Positions 16,068 to 24,080 of a stretch of 59,851 nucleotides of DNA are shown here, piece by piece; within the stretch, counting starts at the first letter, position 1; each line of letters opens with the position of its first letter. A program made the position numbers and the translations under genes. The notes below the pieces were generated by a model, which was not told where the DNA came from, did no database searches, and saw only the letters and a list, made by a program, of their open reading frames with translations. This stretch comes from JAFANK01 sp036741695 (GTDB taxonomy: Bacteria; Vulcanimicrobiota; Vulcanimicrobiia; Eremiobacterales; Eremiobacteraceae): contig DAINRU010000011.1 in assembly GCA_036741695.1 (NCBI GenBank), forward strand, positions 1 through 59,851, given 5' to 3'.

Positions 16068-16087
16068 AACGGACGTAAAGGTCCGTT
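16068..16087 (-). repeat. Hairpin repeat H1 in a gene leader
   Basis: Read on the minus strand, AACGGAC and GTCCGTT flank a 6-base centre and are preceded by GTAGC. It ends 21 nt before the ATG at 16046, on the same strand, with GGGAGG between. Confidence 0.75.
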
Positions 16088-16115
16088 GCTACAAGGTCTG
16101 CTACTACATACGCGG

Positions 16116-16874
16116 TCAGGCGTTCGACCGTGGCGGCGAGAAGCCTCGCGCCCGGAGCCAGCGCAGCACGACAAATTTGGCCCGCTCGGCGCAGTCGGTG
16201 TGCGTCGCTTCGACGAGCTCGAAGGTCTTCGGCTCCTTCGCGGCGTCGAACAGTTCGCGAACCGCGGATGGCGCGACGATCGAATCCTTGCTCCCCGCCA
16301 CGACCAAGAGCGGGCGCGGCGCTATCTCGCTCACCCGTCGCGTATAGCTATCCATAGCCTGTGTCAGCTCCTCGGGCGACGGACCGTCGACGTAACACGC
16401 ACGATTGCGCAGACCGCCGACCAGCGACGCGCTGTTCAACGCCGTGTTGCGACCGAAGGCCGTGCACATTGCGATGACGCCGTCGATCTCAGGAGACTCG
16501 ACAGCCGCGCCGATCGAAGCAGCCGCTCCCATGCTGTGGCCGCAGGCAACCACTTGGCGCACACCGGGTACCGCGCGTGCGTGGGCCACCGCATCGAGCA
16601 CGTTTGCGGGCAGATCGTGCGGCGAATGTAGCGGGAGGGAACTCGACCCCAGTTTGTGCCCGAGAAAGTCGAAGGCAAGGGACGCCACCCCCTCCGTCGC
16701 AAGATAAAACGCGAGACCATCCAGGTTGTGCTTGCTCGAAGAATAGCCGTGCGCCAAGACGACACACGTCGGCGATGGCCCGCCCGAATAGAAGAGACCG
16801 CGCACGGTTCCCCCGGCGCTCGCAAACTCCACCCGCTCGATACGCACGTGACCCAGATCGCGGATGCGGATCAT
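16116..16874 (-). CDS. Alpha/beta hydrolase
   Basis: A 252-residue alpha/beta-hydrolase fold protein. The nucleophile elbow is GHSMG (Ser114), the acid is Asp197 (AGSKDSIV) and the base is His225 (EATHTD); AHGYSSSKHN near 41-50 forms the oxyanion region. No signal peptide is present, so it is probably cytoplasmic. The ATG overlaps the TGA of the upstream protease-like gene by one base (TGATG), so translation is coupled. The substrate cannot be read from the sequence; the family includes esterases and acyl-peptide-type hydrolases. Confidence 0.85.
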   Translation of the reverse strand: MIRIRDLGHVRIERVEFASAGGTVRGLFYSGGPSPTCVVLAHGYSSSKHNLDGLAFYLATEGVASLAFDFLGHKLGSSSLPLHSPHDLPANVLDAVAHARAVPGVRQVVACGHSMGAAASIGAAVESPEIDGVIAMCTAFGRNTALNSASLVGGLRNRACYVDGPSPEELTQAMDSYTRRVSEIAPRPLLVVAGSKDSIVAPSAVRELFDAAKEPKTFELVEATHTDCAERAKFVVLRWLRARGFSPPRSNA

Positions 16875-18172
16875 CAGATGATCACGTGCAGCGTCAAGGT
16901 GGCCGAGTGGGTGATGTGCCAGCGTCGAAAGGCGACGACGACTTTCTGCCCCGGGTTGCCGTCGAGCAACTGGCGGGCGAATTCGAGCGTGGCCGGCACG
17001 AGGCTGTTGATGGAGATGAGCTCATCTCCCGGGCGGATGTGCGCCTGGTCGGCAGGCGTACCCACGACGACGTCGCGGACCACGATAGTACCGCGGCGCA
17101 TCATGAGGGTGATGCCGCTCGGATCGTAGAGCTGCGCCGAGGTGGCGCCTGCCGGCGCGACGATCGTCGCGCTCCCCGAGGGCTCGTCGATGAGTACGCT
17201 CACGCGCGAAAGCATCGACGCGCCCAGCGCTCCCGCAAGCTCGGTCGAGGCTACGTTGCGATGCACATCAAGAAGTGCGACGAGTGGCTGGTTGAAGGTC
17301 AGCGGTCCGACGGTCAAGGCGTGTGCACGGACGAGCAGCCCCGTGACCTCATCCGTCGGGGTCGATTCTTGGAAAGGCAGCGAGTGCTCGGCGCGCTCGT
17401 ACCTGCTCGCATGATCCGCCGACGGCTCGAGCTGCATCTCATAGCTCGCTCCGGTGGCCAGCGCAAACCATAGCGGAGGCTCCGCATCGAGCGAGCCTGA
17501 GACCGCCGGTAGCCCGGCGATTACGCGCAGCGCGAATGGCGTGCTGCCGGGAGGTTGTGCGGCTGCAGCGCTGCGGCTGTCTCTAAAGATGGTCATCATG
17601 TGGTTGGGAAAATCCAGCCCCACCGGGTATCGCGCTAGCAGGTCTCGACCGATGATGCCGTCCGCCGTTGCACCGAGATGGGTCTCGGCATACGATCGCA
17701 CGTTGGCGCGGATGACGCCTAAGCGCGGGAAGCGCAGCTCGCCGATCTGCAGTGAGATCGTGGGAGGGCGGCCGTTGTCGTCGACCTCATCGCTCTCGAT
17801 CATGGAGGTGACCGCGCCCGTGTCCACGATGAGCGTCGCCGGGTGTCCGTCGATCAAGCCCTGGATGAACGGCCGCTGCGCATGCACCGTCATGGGCACG
17901 CTCACCGCCGTGCTCGGCCCGAGCCACATGTTGTCGGGAGGCGGTGGCGTCGTCGGCGACGTCGTGGGCGTGATCGGTCGCGTGGTCGACCTCACCGCCG
18001 GTGCATCGCGCGGAGGCACGATCGGCGATGGAGAGGGAGTGGCACTCGGCGTCGAGGGGCTGGGACTGGCGGCGGAGGCTGACGGAACGGGCGACGGGAC
18101 CGGAGCGGCCGCAGCGTGTGCCACTGAGGCGAGCGCCGCGGCGACGAGCAATCCGATCGCGATAGATCTCAC
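16874..18172 (-). CDS. Exported retropepsin-like protein with PDZ domain
   Basis: A 432-residue protein starting at GTG 18172, which overlaps the stop of the upstream hydrolase gene by 4 nt (GTGA) and places a signal peptide at the N-terminus; the frame is open to 18244 but that start would hide the signal peptide. A Pro/Ser/Thr linker (about 25-80) leads to two tandem retropepsin-like lobes. The first has the active motif LIVDTGA (Asp117) and ADGIIGRDLL. The second has FALATGAS, where Ala replaces the catalytic Asp. A PDZ domain ends the protein (about 345-430: VVVGTPADQAHIRPGDELISIN). It is probably a periplasmic protease or peptide-binding protein. Single-chain activity would need the second lobe to have no Asp role, so activity is uncertain. 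Confidence 0.75.
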   Translation of the reverse strand: MRSIAIGLLVAAALASVAHAAAAPVPSPVPSASAASPSPSTPSATPSPSPIVPPRDAPAVRSTTRPITPTTSPTTPPPPDNMWLGPSTAVSVPMTVHAQRPFIQGLIDGHPATLIVDTGAVTSMIESDEVDDNGRPPTISLQIGELRFPRLGVIRANVRSYAETHLGATADGIIGRDLLARYPVGLDFPNHMMTIFRDSRSAAAAQPPGSTPFALRVIAGLPAVSGSLDAEPPLWFALATGASYEMQLEPSADHASRYERAEHSLPFQESTPTDEVTGLLVRAHALTVGPLTFNQPLVALLDVHRNVASTELAGALGASMLSRVSVLIDEPSGSATIVAPAGATSAQLYDPSGITLMMRRGTIVVRDVVVGTPADQAHIRPGDELISINSLVPATLEFARQLLDGNPGQKVVVAFRRWHITHSATLTLHVII

Positions 18173-19002
18173 GCGGCGTCCAAAAAATCCAGCACCAGTG
18201 CGCAAAAGGCCTCGGACCGTTCGATGTGCGGACAGTGTCCGCAACGATCGAGCACTTCGATGCGCGGGGCGGCCAATACCCGCCGCGCGACGTCAACGTC
18301 TTTGACTGGGAGCACCGGATCGTTCTTTCCCCAGATGACGAACGAGGGTGAGGCAAGCTGTGCGAGCCGTTCGTGCAGCGGTTCGAGATGCTTGGAGTAG
18401 TGGAATATCTCGCGCAGCGTGTGTCTGGCTGCGCTCATCCGCGATGCATCCGTCAGATGCGAGGTGATCTCATCGACGGATGCTTCGTCAAGCGTTTTCG
18501 CGTCGAAGAAGTTCGCCGAGTAGCCGGCGCGGATGAGCGCTCGCGTGCGCGGGAAGGACAACCATAACCCGATGATGTGGAGCACTGCGTCATCGAGCGG
18601 TGGGACTGGGGGTTTGGTGAAACCAAGCGGGTCGGCGAGCACGAGCCTGCGGAACGCGCCAGGCTGCTCAAGAGCGGCGAGCAGGGCCGTCAAGCCGCCC
18701 AGCGAGTTGCCGACCGCGTCGACGCTCCCAAGCCCCAACTTCGCGATGAACTCAAGGGTGAACCGCGCGAAATAGGGCGGATCGTACCGGGCGGGCGGAC
18801 TCGCACTGCGTCCGTGACCCGGTAGGTCCGGCGCGATGACGCGATGACGGCGAGCGAGGACAGGGATCGAGCGTAGCCAGCCGGTCGACGAGTGGCCGAC
18901 GCCGTGCAACAGGACAAGCGGCGTGCCCGCGCCTGCCTCGAGGTAGGAGATCGCATCACCACCGACTGCGAGGGTCTTACGCACAGCCGTCAGGTCGGAC
19001 AT
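18169..19002 (-). CDS. Alpha/beta hydrolase (haloperoxidase/esterase-like)
   Basis: A 277-residue alpha/beta hydrolase of the epoxide-hydrolase/haloperoxidase-like class. The oxyanion motif is LLHGVGHS near 31-38, the nucleophile elbow GNSLGG has Ser100, the acid is Asp228 (WGKNDPVLP) and the base is His256 (CGHCPHIE). DLPGHGRS at about 59-66 is typical of the group. It lacks a signal peptide and overlaps the next gene (GTGA). It sits between an exported DUF4097-like protein and the retropepsin-like gene, and is probably co-transcribed with both. The substrate is unknown. Confidence 0.85.
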   Translation of the reverse strand: MSDLTAVRKTLAVGGDAISYLEAGAGTPLVLLHGVGHSSTGWLRSIPVLARRHRVIAPDLPGHGRSASPPARYDPPYFARFTLEFIAKLGLGSVDAVGNSLGGLTALLAALEQPGAFRRLVLADPLGFTKPPVPPLDDAVLHIIGLWLSFPRTRALIRAGYSANFFDAKTLDEASVDEITSHLTDASRMSAARHTLREIFHYSKHLEPLHERLAQLASPSFVIWGKNDPVLPVKDVDVARRVLAAPRIEVLDRCGHCPHIERSEAFCALVLDFLDAA

Positions 19003-19055
19003 TCATGCCCACTACGAGAGCGAGCGCGCGGCGACCTCGATGAAGGTGAAGCTGA

Positions 19056-20027
19056 CTATGGCGCGCTCGTCGGCGACGGCTCCGCCACGGGCTCGATCGA
19101 GATGTCGGCGCTCGTCGTGGTCACGGTGATCTCCGGGCCGCCGCCGTTCACCGCCATGGAGAGCGCATGCTGCGATGCCTGGTTGACGACGGCGGAACCA
19201 ATACCGGGAGCGCTCGGGAAGAGGTCTTGCACCGTTCCGGTGTCGCTCTGCGCGTCGACCTGCGCGGATGCACCGGCGCGAAAGCCGAGACGGATCGCTC
19301 CTCCGTGGGAACGGAACCGATAGACGCCCGTGCCGCAGCGCGCGAAGCGCCAGTAGATCTGGCCGCTATCGGTCTGGACGTCGACGCTGTTCGCCGTGCT
19401 GCCATACACCGTCACCGCGCCGCTCGCCGTCTGCACGTGCACGTCGCCACCGACCCCGCCAAGGGTGACGTCTCCGGTCGTCGTGCGGATGAGCCCGCGG
19501 CCATAGACGTTTTGCATGTGCACTTGGCCGCCGGTCGCCGAGATGATGTACGGGCCATGCAGCCTCTGGATGGCGACGTTGCCAGCATCCGCGTTGATGA
19601 ACACAGCGCCGACCCGCTTGGGCACTGCGATCGACATATCGCCGCCAGGGTTTTCGACGTTGACGCCCTCGCTGCCGAAATGCGCCATGGGCACGTTGAA
19701 CTGGCGAGCAGGCAGATGATAGACGCGAAAGCCGTGCCCGTAGGGCTGGCGCACGAACTGCTCTGGCAGCATGATGTGCGCCGCTCCCATCTGGCTCGGG
19801 TCGAACCGATTGACGCGCGCCTGCTGTCCAGATCCAGACGTGACGCGTACGTTGCCGTCGTAGCTCGAGGTCAGCGTGATCGTGCCGCCCATCGAGTGCA
19901 CCGTCAGGACCGGTGGCGTCTGCGTGTTGACGACGTCGTCCGCGAGCGCGGCATGGGGCTGCACGCCGGACAGCGGCGAGGCGAGCAGGGCGGCGAGCAG
20001 TACGGCGGCTGGTATCGTTTTGTGCAT
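19056..20027 (-). CDS. Exported DUF4097-like beta-helical protein
   Basis: A 323-residue protein with a signal peptide (about 1-29) followed by short repeated beta motifs such as GLIRTTTGDVTLGG, DVHVQTASGAVTVYG and SVDVQTDSGQIYW, spaced about 20 residues, the hallmark of DUF4097 beta-helix proteins. I chose ATG 20027; a TTG six codons upstream is an alternative. Such genes are often next to two-component systems or anti-sigma genes and are thought to be part of envelope stress responses. Here the kinase gene ends 120 nt upstream on the same strand, which fits that pattern. A direct role is not shown. Confidence 0.7.
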   Translation of the reverse strand: MHKTIPAAVLLAALLASPLSGVQPHAALADDVVNTQTPPVLTVHSMGGTITLTSSYDGNVRVTSGSGQQARVNRFDPSQMGAAHIMLPEQFVRQPYGHGFRVYHLPARQFNVPMAHFGSEGVNVENPGGDMSIAVPKRVGAVFINADAGNVAIQRLHGPYIISATGGQVHMQNVYGRGLIRTTTGDVTLGGVGGDVHVQTASGAVTVYGSTANSVDVQTDSGQIYWRFARCGTGVYRFRSHGGAIRLGFRAGASAQVDAQSDTGTVQDLFPSAPGIGSAVVNQASQHALSMAVNGGGPEITVTTTSADISIEPVAEPSPTSAP

Positions 20028-20147
20028 GACGGGGTGATCACCCAAACGGGCTTGCGGGAGCGCTCCCCCTCATATTACTGGACCATCGGCGTACATGCAT
20101 GAGCCCCCTGTAAGGCGCAGATGAGGGCTGTGTGAGAAACGCGACGT

Positions 20148-21427
20148 TCAATTCGCAGGCGGGGACGGCGCGGAGGGTCTATCAAGCGGCAGGTCGACGG
20201 TGAAGGTCGTACCTGCACCCGCCTCGCTGTCGACGCCGATCGTTCCGCCATGCACGCGGACGATGTTGTTGACCACGGCCAGACCGAGGCCCGTTCCCTC
20301 GACGTGCCGCGAACGCGCCGGGTCGGCGCGATAGAAGCGCTCGAAGATGTGCGGCAGGGCATCGGGCGGGATGCCGCGTCCTGAATCACGCACGGTCACG
20401 CGCGCCNNNNNNNNNNNNNNNNNNNNNNNNNNNNNNNNNNNNNNNNNNNNNNNNNNNNNNNNNNNNNNNNNNNNNNNNNNNNNNNNNNNNNNNNNNNNNN
20501 NNNNNNGGCTTCGGGGTTGTCTGTCTTGGCCAGCGTCAGCATCGCATTGATGACCCGGGCCATGGTCGCGCTCTCCGCCTCGATCGTCGAAAGCGCTTCT
20601 CCCATGATCTTTGGATCGCGAGCGCCCCAGCGGGCGAGCATCTGGGCATTGGCGTTGATGACCGTTAGCGGCGTCTTGAGCTCGTGCGACGCGTCGGCGA
20701 TGAAACGACGCTCGCGCGCGAAAGCGGCCTCGAGCCGCGCCAGCATCTCGTCGAAGGTCTGGGCTAGCGCTCCGAGCTCGTCGTCGCGGCCTTTCCAGTT
20801 CAATCGCTTGGCGAGGTCCTCACCGCTGATCTCCTGGGCGGCGCGCGTGATCTGACCGATCGGTCCTAGTGCGGCGCGAGCGAGCGACACGCTCGCGATG
20901 GCGATGAACCCGAGGGCGATGATGAGACCGAGGATGAGGAAGGTGCGGAAGCCGTGCAGGATCTCGTCCGTGGTGGCGAGCGACTCGGCGATGGCGACCG
21001 TGGCCTCGACATGGCCGCCGCCGCTTTGCAGGCTCTGCACGTTGACCAGGATGCGCCCGCCGGCCGTGCTTGAGATTCCCCACGCCCCTGGGTGGGCCGT
21101 GTACGAATGCGGTTTCCAGGGCTGAGCGATCGTCGCAGGGAGGTCGCTCGTGCCGAGGTTCGTGCTCTTGCCGATGGGCAGGCCGTACTGGTTGAAGGCT
21201 TCGATGAACAGGCCGCCTCCAGACAAGCCGTCGAGGAAACTCTGATCGGCAAGCGCGGTGCGCGTCGAGACCGCGCCGAAGGGGTTGGCGGAGAGCGTTC
21301 GCACCTGCAGCTCGCGCGCCATCTGCTCGGCGACCGTGCTGATGCGATCCGCTGCAGCCGTGAGGAGCACGCTGCGCGCGCCCGCGTAGATCACGACCAC
21401 GAAAAGGATGACGAGCAGCGCCAGCAC
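20148..21427 (-). CDS. Sensor histidine kinase (interrupted by assembly gap)
   Basis: Two-membrane-segment sensor kinase. TM1 is at the N-terminus, a roughly 130-residue outer sensor domain follows, TM2 is at about 163-183 and HAMP at about 185-238. The HisKA motif FIADASHELKTPLT carries phosphorylatable His248. The ATPase domain is broken by 100 N; after it the DSGRGIP (G1), FERFYRADPARS (F) and GTGLGLAV (G2) boxes follow, while the N box falls in the gap. The visible GTG at 21427 lies inside TM1. The frame continues upstream to about 21480 and overlaps the response-regulator end, without an ATG, GTG or TTG I can find, so the true start is unresolved. The partner is the regulator at 21486-22208. 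Confidence 0.85.
20407..20506. other. Assembly gap of 100 N
   Basis: Exactly 100 undetermined bases, the conventional placeholder for a scaffold join of unknown length. It removes the N box of the histidine kinase. The reading frame on both sides is compatible with one gene. Confidence 0.98.
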
Positions 21428-21485
21428 GCCGGCGTAGGCGAAGGTGATGCGCGACCGGAGGCTAGAGAAAAACGCGATCTGTCGT

Positions 21486-22208
21486 CTAGATGCGGAGCGA
21501 ATAGCCGACTCCCCGAACCGTCTGGATCAGCTTTTCTTCGCTCCCGACGTCCACCTTGTTCCGCAGATAGCGGATGTAGACATCGATGAGGTTCGATTCG
21601 CCCAGAAAGTCAGATCCCCACACGCTATTGAATATCTCATCGCGGGAGTGGACCTTGTTCGGGTACATGAGAAGAAACTCGAGCAGCGAGAACTCTTTAG
21701 CCGTGAGCGAGATGCGCCGTCCGCCGCGCGCCACCTCACGCGTGTCGCGGTCGAGCGTCAGATCCTTTGCAGAGAGCACCCGCGGTCCGGGCTCTCGCTC
21801 GCGCAGCTGCACGCGGATGCGAGCCAGCAGCTCTTCGATCGAAAACGGTTTGGTGAGATAGTCGTTGGCGCCCGTGTCGAGCCCGGTGATACGATCGGGC
21901 ACGGCATCCTTGGCGGTGAGCATGATGATGGGGACGGACGAGTGCTTGCGGACACGGCGGCAGACTTCGAGCCCGTCGATGCGCGGCAAGAGCACGTCGA
22001 GGATGATGAGATCCGGCGCCTTCAGCGCGCGCTCGATGGCCGACGCCCCGTCACCGCAGACCTCGACGTCAAAGCCTTCGTGCTCGAGCTCCAGCTGCAG
22101 CACGCGGGCGATGTTCGAATCGTCCTCGACGACGAGGATGCGTTGTTTGGTCTGCTTTGACGACGCGGGAACGGCTTCCAAGGACGATGCTCCTGTCGTG
22201 TTCCGCAC
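21486..22208 (-). CDS. OmpR/PhoB-family response regulator
   Basis: A 240-residue regulator. The receiver domain (about 22-138) has the acidic pair Asp29/Asp30, phospho-acceptor Asp71 (DLIILDVLLPR) and Lys119 (YLTKPF). The winged-helix DNA-binding domain (about 145-240) has LTAKEFSLLEFLL, the recognition helix near SNLIDVYIRYLRNKV, and the GVGYSLR ending. It starts at GTG 22208 and overlaps the kinase gene, so both are made together. A 20-residue N-terminal extension precedes the usual start of the receiver, so a later start is possible. A hairpin repeat lies 18 nt upstream of the GTG. Confidence 0.92.
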   Translation of the reverse strand: MRNTTGASSLEAVPASSKQTKQRILVVEDDSNIARVLQLELEHEGFDVEVCGDGASAIERALKAPDLIILDVLLPRIDGLEVCRRVRKHSSVPIIMLTAKDAVPDRITGLDTGANDYLTKPFSIEELLARIRVQLREREPGPRVLSAKDLTLDRDTREVARGGRRISLTAKEFSLLEFLLMYPNKVHSRDEIFNSVWGSDFLGESNLIDVYIRYLRNKVDVGSEEKLIQTVRGVGYSLRI

Positions 22209-22226
22209 GACCGGTGGTCGGCATGG

Positions 22227-22248
22227 AACGGACCCTCTTTAGTCCGTT
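22227..22248 (-). repeat. Hairpin repeat H2 in a gene leader
   Basis: Read on the minus strand: GTAGC, then AACGGAC, an 8-base centre, GTCCGTT. It lies 18 nt before the GTG of the response-regulator gene and in the same orientation, as at 16068. Confidence 0.75.
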
Positions 22249-22376
22249 GCTACATCTGAAACGCTATTTTCAGACGCTCCATCTAATTTACTCGGATGCC
22301 GATTGGGCCATCATTAACCGGGGATGAGACCAGGGCGCGGGACAACGCGTTATGTGCTGCGAATCATAGGCGCCCC

Positions 22377-22919
22377 ATGAAGCTCCGGTTGTTCGTTGCG
22401 GCCGAAGTGGACGATAAGGTACGGCGTCTTGCGTCAACCGCTGCCGCCGCGCTCGCCGCCGCTGGCGTCGCCGGCAGGTTCGAGCCGCTCGAGAAACTGC
22501 ACGTCACGATCGCCTTCTTGGGGAGCACACAGGACGTCATGCTGCCGGCTGTGACCCAGGCGCTGCGCGAGGCGAGCGCTGATTGCCGCCCCTTCGAGCT
22601 GGACTTCTCGCGCATCGGGGCCTTCCCGAGCGAGCGGCGCGCGCGCGTGATCTGGATCGGCCCGGCACAGGAGAGCGAAGCGTTCGTCCAGTGCGCGCGT
22701 CACGTGCGCAGCGCCTACGAACGGCTTGGCTTCACGTTCGAACACGATGCCACGCCGCACGTGACGATCTGCCGCCCGTCGAATGCCGAGCGCGTGGCAC
22801 TGCCGGCGCTGGGTGGCAGCACGACCGTGTCCGTCGCGGGCTTGACGCTCTTCCGATCGTTGCCGGCAGGTCAGACGACTCGGTATGAAGCACTCGAACG
22901 CACTCGATTTCCACGCTAG
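22377..22919 (+). CDS. thpR: RNA 2',3'-cyclic phosphodiesterase
   Basis: A 180-residue member of the 2H phosphoesterase superfamily, of usual length. The two catalytic tetrapeptides are HVTI at 42-45 and HVTI at 128-131, separated by the expected distance. The enzyme opens 2',3'-cyclic phosphates on RNA ends and is cytoplasmic. I chose ATG 22377 (MKLRLFVAAE), where family members start; the frame extends upstream to 22296 without similarity. It is divergent from the two-component operon. The next gene starts 38 nt downstream. Confidence 0.88.
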   Translation: MKLRLFVAAEVDDKVRRLASTAAAALAAAGVAGRFEPLEKLHVTIAFLGSTQDVMLPAVTQALREASADCRPFELDFSRIGAFPSERRARVIWIGPAQESEAFVQCARHVRSAYERLGFTFEHDATPHVTICRPSNAERVALPALGGSTTVSVAGLTLFRSLPAGQTTRYEALERTRFPR

Positions 22920-22957
22920 CGCCGCGACCGCGTCGCGGCGGTCCTCGGAGGACGCCG

Positions 22958-23704
22958 ATGCTACGAACGTTCGTGTCCAGCGCTCTCGCTTGTGCAGCGC
23001 TTATCGCCGCCGCCCAAGCAGCTACGGCGCAAACCACCATGCCTATGCCCATGCACATGATGCCGATGCACACGCCGCAGCAGATCACCGTCGTCGCCAC
23101 CGGCACGGTCAGCTACGTCCCGGACGTCGTGCGTGTGAACGTGGGGATCAGAGCCGAGTCGGCCAGCGCGGCAAGCGCGATCGACACCATCAATAAGAAC
23201 GCGGCCCAGGTGATCGCGGCCGTCACAGCGCTCGGCATATCCCCGGGCTCGATCAAGACAATAGGATACAATCTGGCATTTCGCGAGCAACAGCCCCCGC
23301 CGCCGCCGGGCACCGCTATCGTCTCTACGGCCACGGGCAATCCTGGCCAATACGTGGCCTCGGAGATGCTCGAAGTGACGAGTCCGGTGAGCCTCGCGGG
23401 CAAAGTGCTGGATGCGGCGATCGGCGCGGGCGCCAACGAATCGTTCGGCCTCAACTACATGTCCAGCAACGCGGACACCCTCTACCGCAAAGCGCTCGCC
23501 AACGCCGTGCAGTCGGCGCGCCAATCCGCAGACGCGATCGCCGCTGCGGCGCACCTCACGATCACCGGCATCCAGTCGATCAGCAACTCCTCAGAGCAAG
23601 GCGGCGTCGCCCCGATGGCGGCTGCCTTTCGCAGCTCCGCGTCACTGCTGCCCGGGACCGACGCGGTGACGGCGACCGTCTACGTGGTCTACACGGTGAA
23701 ATGA
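22958..23704 (+). CDS. Exported SIMPL (DUF541) protein with Met/His-rich N-terminus
   Basis: A 248-residue protein: signal peptide (about 1-24), then a short segment with M28, M30, M32, H33, M34, M35, M37 and H38, followed by a SIMPL/DUF541 domain (about 42-248: ITVVATGTVSYVPD, RVNVGIRAES, LGISPGSIKTIGYNL, and the final VTATVYVVYTVK). SIMPL proteins are periplasmic and oligomerise; their role is poorly known. The dense Met/His cluster right after the signal cleavage site looks like a Cu(I)/Ag(I)-binding motif, which is inference. It follows thpR, and an inverted repeat follows its stop. Confidence 0.8.
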   Translation: MLRTFVSSALACAALIAAAQAATAQTTMPMPMHMMPMHTPQQITVVATGTVSYVPDVVRVNVGIRAESASAASAIDTINKNAAQVIAAVTALGISPGSIKTIGYNLAFREQQPPPPPGTAIVSTATGNPGQYVASEMLEVTSPVSLAGKVLDAAIGAGANESFGLNYMSSNADTLYRKALANAVQSARQSADAIAAAAHLTITGIQSISNSSEQGGVAPMAAAFRSSASLLPGTDAVTATVYVVYTVK

Positions 23705-23708
23705 AAAG

Positions 23709-23738
23709 ACAAAGGCGCGACCGGAGTCACGCCTTTGT
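23709..23738. terminator. Inverted repeat after the SIMPL gene
   Basis: ACAAAGGCG (23709-23717) pairs with CGCCTTTGT (23730-23738), a 9-bp perfect stem with a 12-nt loop. No T-run follows, so it may act as a bidirectional or Rho-independent-like stop between convergent genes. Confidence 0.45.
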
Positions 23739-23741
23739 ACC

Positions 23742-23776
23742 ATCGGACCTTGAAGCATCGGACCTTTAGGTCCGAT
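23742..23776 (+). repeat. Hairpin repeat H3, one and a half units
   Basis: A half unit ATCGGACCTTGAAGC (23742-23756) directly precedes the full palindrome ATCGGACCTTTAGGTCCGAT (23757-23776). It lies between the convergent SIMPL gene and the 46-residue gene. The outer arm base pair differs (AT for AA), with the compensating change on the other arm. Confidence 0.8.
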
Positions 23777-23795
23777 AGACGTCCACGTGCGTGGG

Positions 23796-23936
23796 TTAGT
23801 TCTCGACGATGGCCAGCGCCCAACCGCGGGGCGTCATCTTACGGACGATGTAATAGCCATCCTTGGACCGGTCGAAGAAGAGGAAGCCCTGCTCCATCGC
23901 GTCGGCCATTGTCTTGAGTACGAGTACACCTTGCAT
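23796..23936 (-). CDS. Small protein of 46 residues, unknown function
   Basis: An ATG at 23936 opens a 47-codon frame that ends in TAA at 23796. The protein begins MQGVLVLKTMADAMEQGF and includes DRSKDGYYIVRKMTPRGWAL. Codons end mostly in G or C like the neighbouring genes, and the composition (alternating basic, aromatic and aliphatic residues) is protein-like. GAAAGG lies about 15 nt upstream, a rather distant ribosome binding site. There is no membrane segment. I do not recognise it. It diverges from pyrK and is convergent with the SIMPL gene, with a hairpin repeat just past its stop. Confidence 0.55.
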   Translation of the reverse strand: MQGVLVLKTMADAMEQGFLFFDRSKDGYYIVRKMTPRGWALAIVEN

Positions 23937-24080
23937 GATCCACGTGAGCCTTTCACCTATATAACACCCAACGGGGTGAAAACATTACCTGGCCCGTCCC
24001 GTCAACCGGCTTGCGACACATCACTATGACGAGGCGCACGGCCGAAGGGTATGTCTAGACAGCGCAAAACTAGGGTAGAG

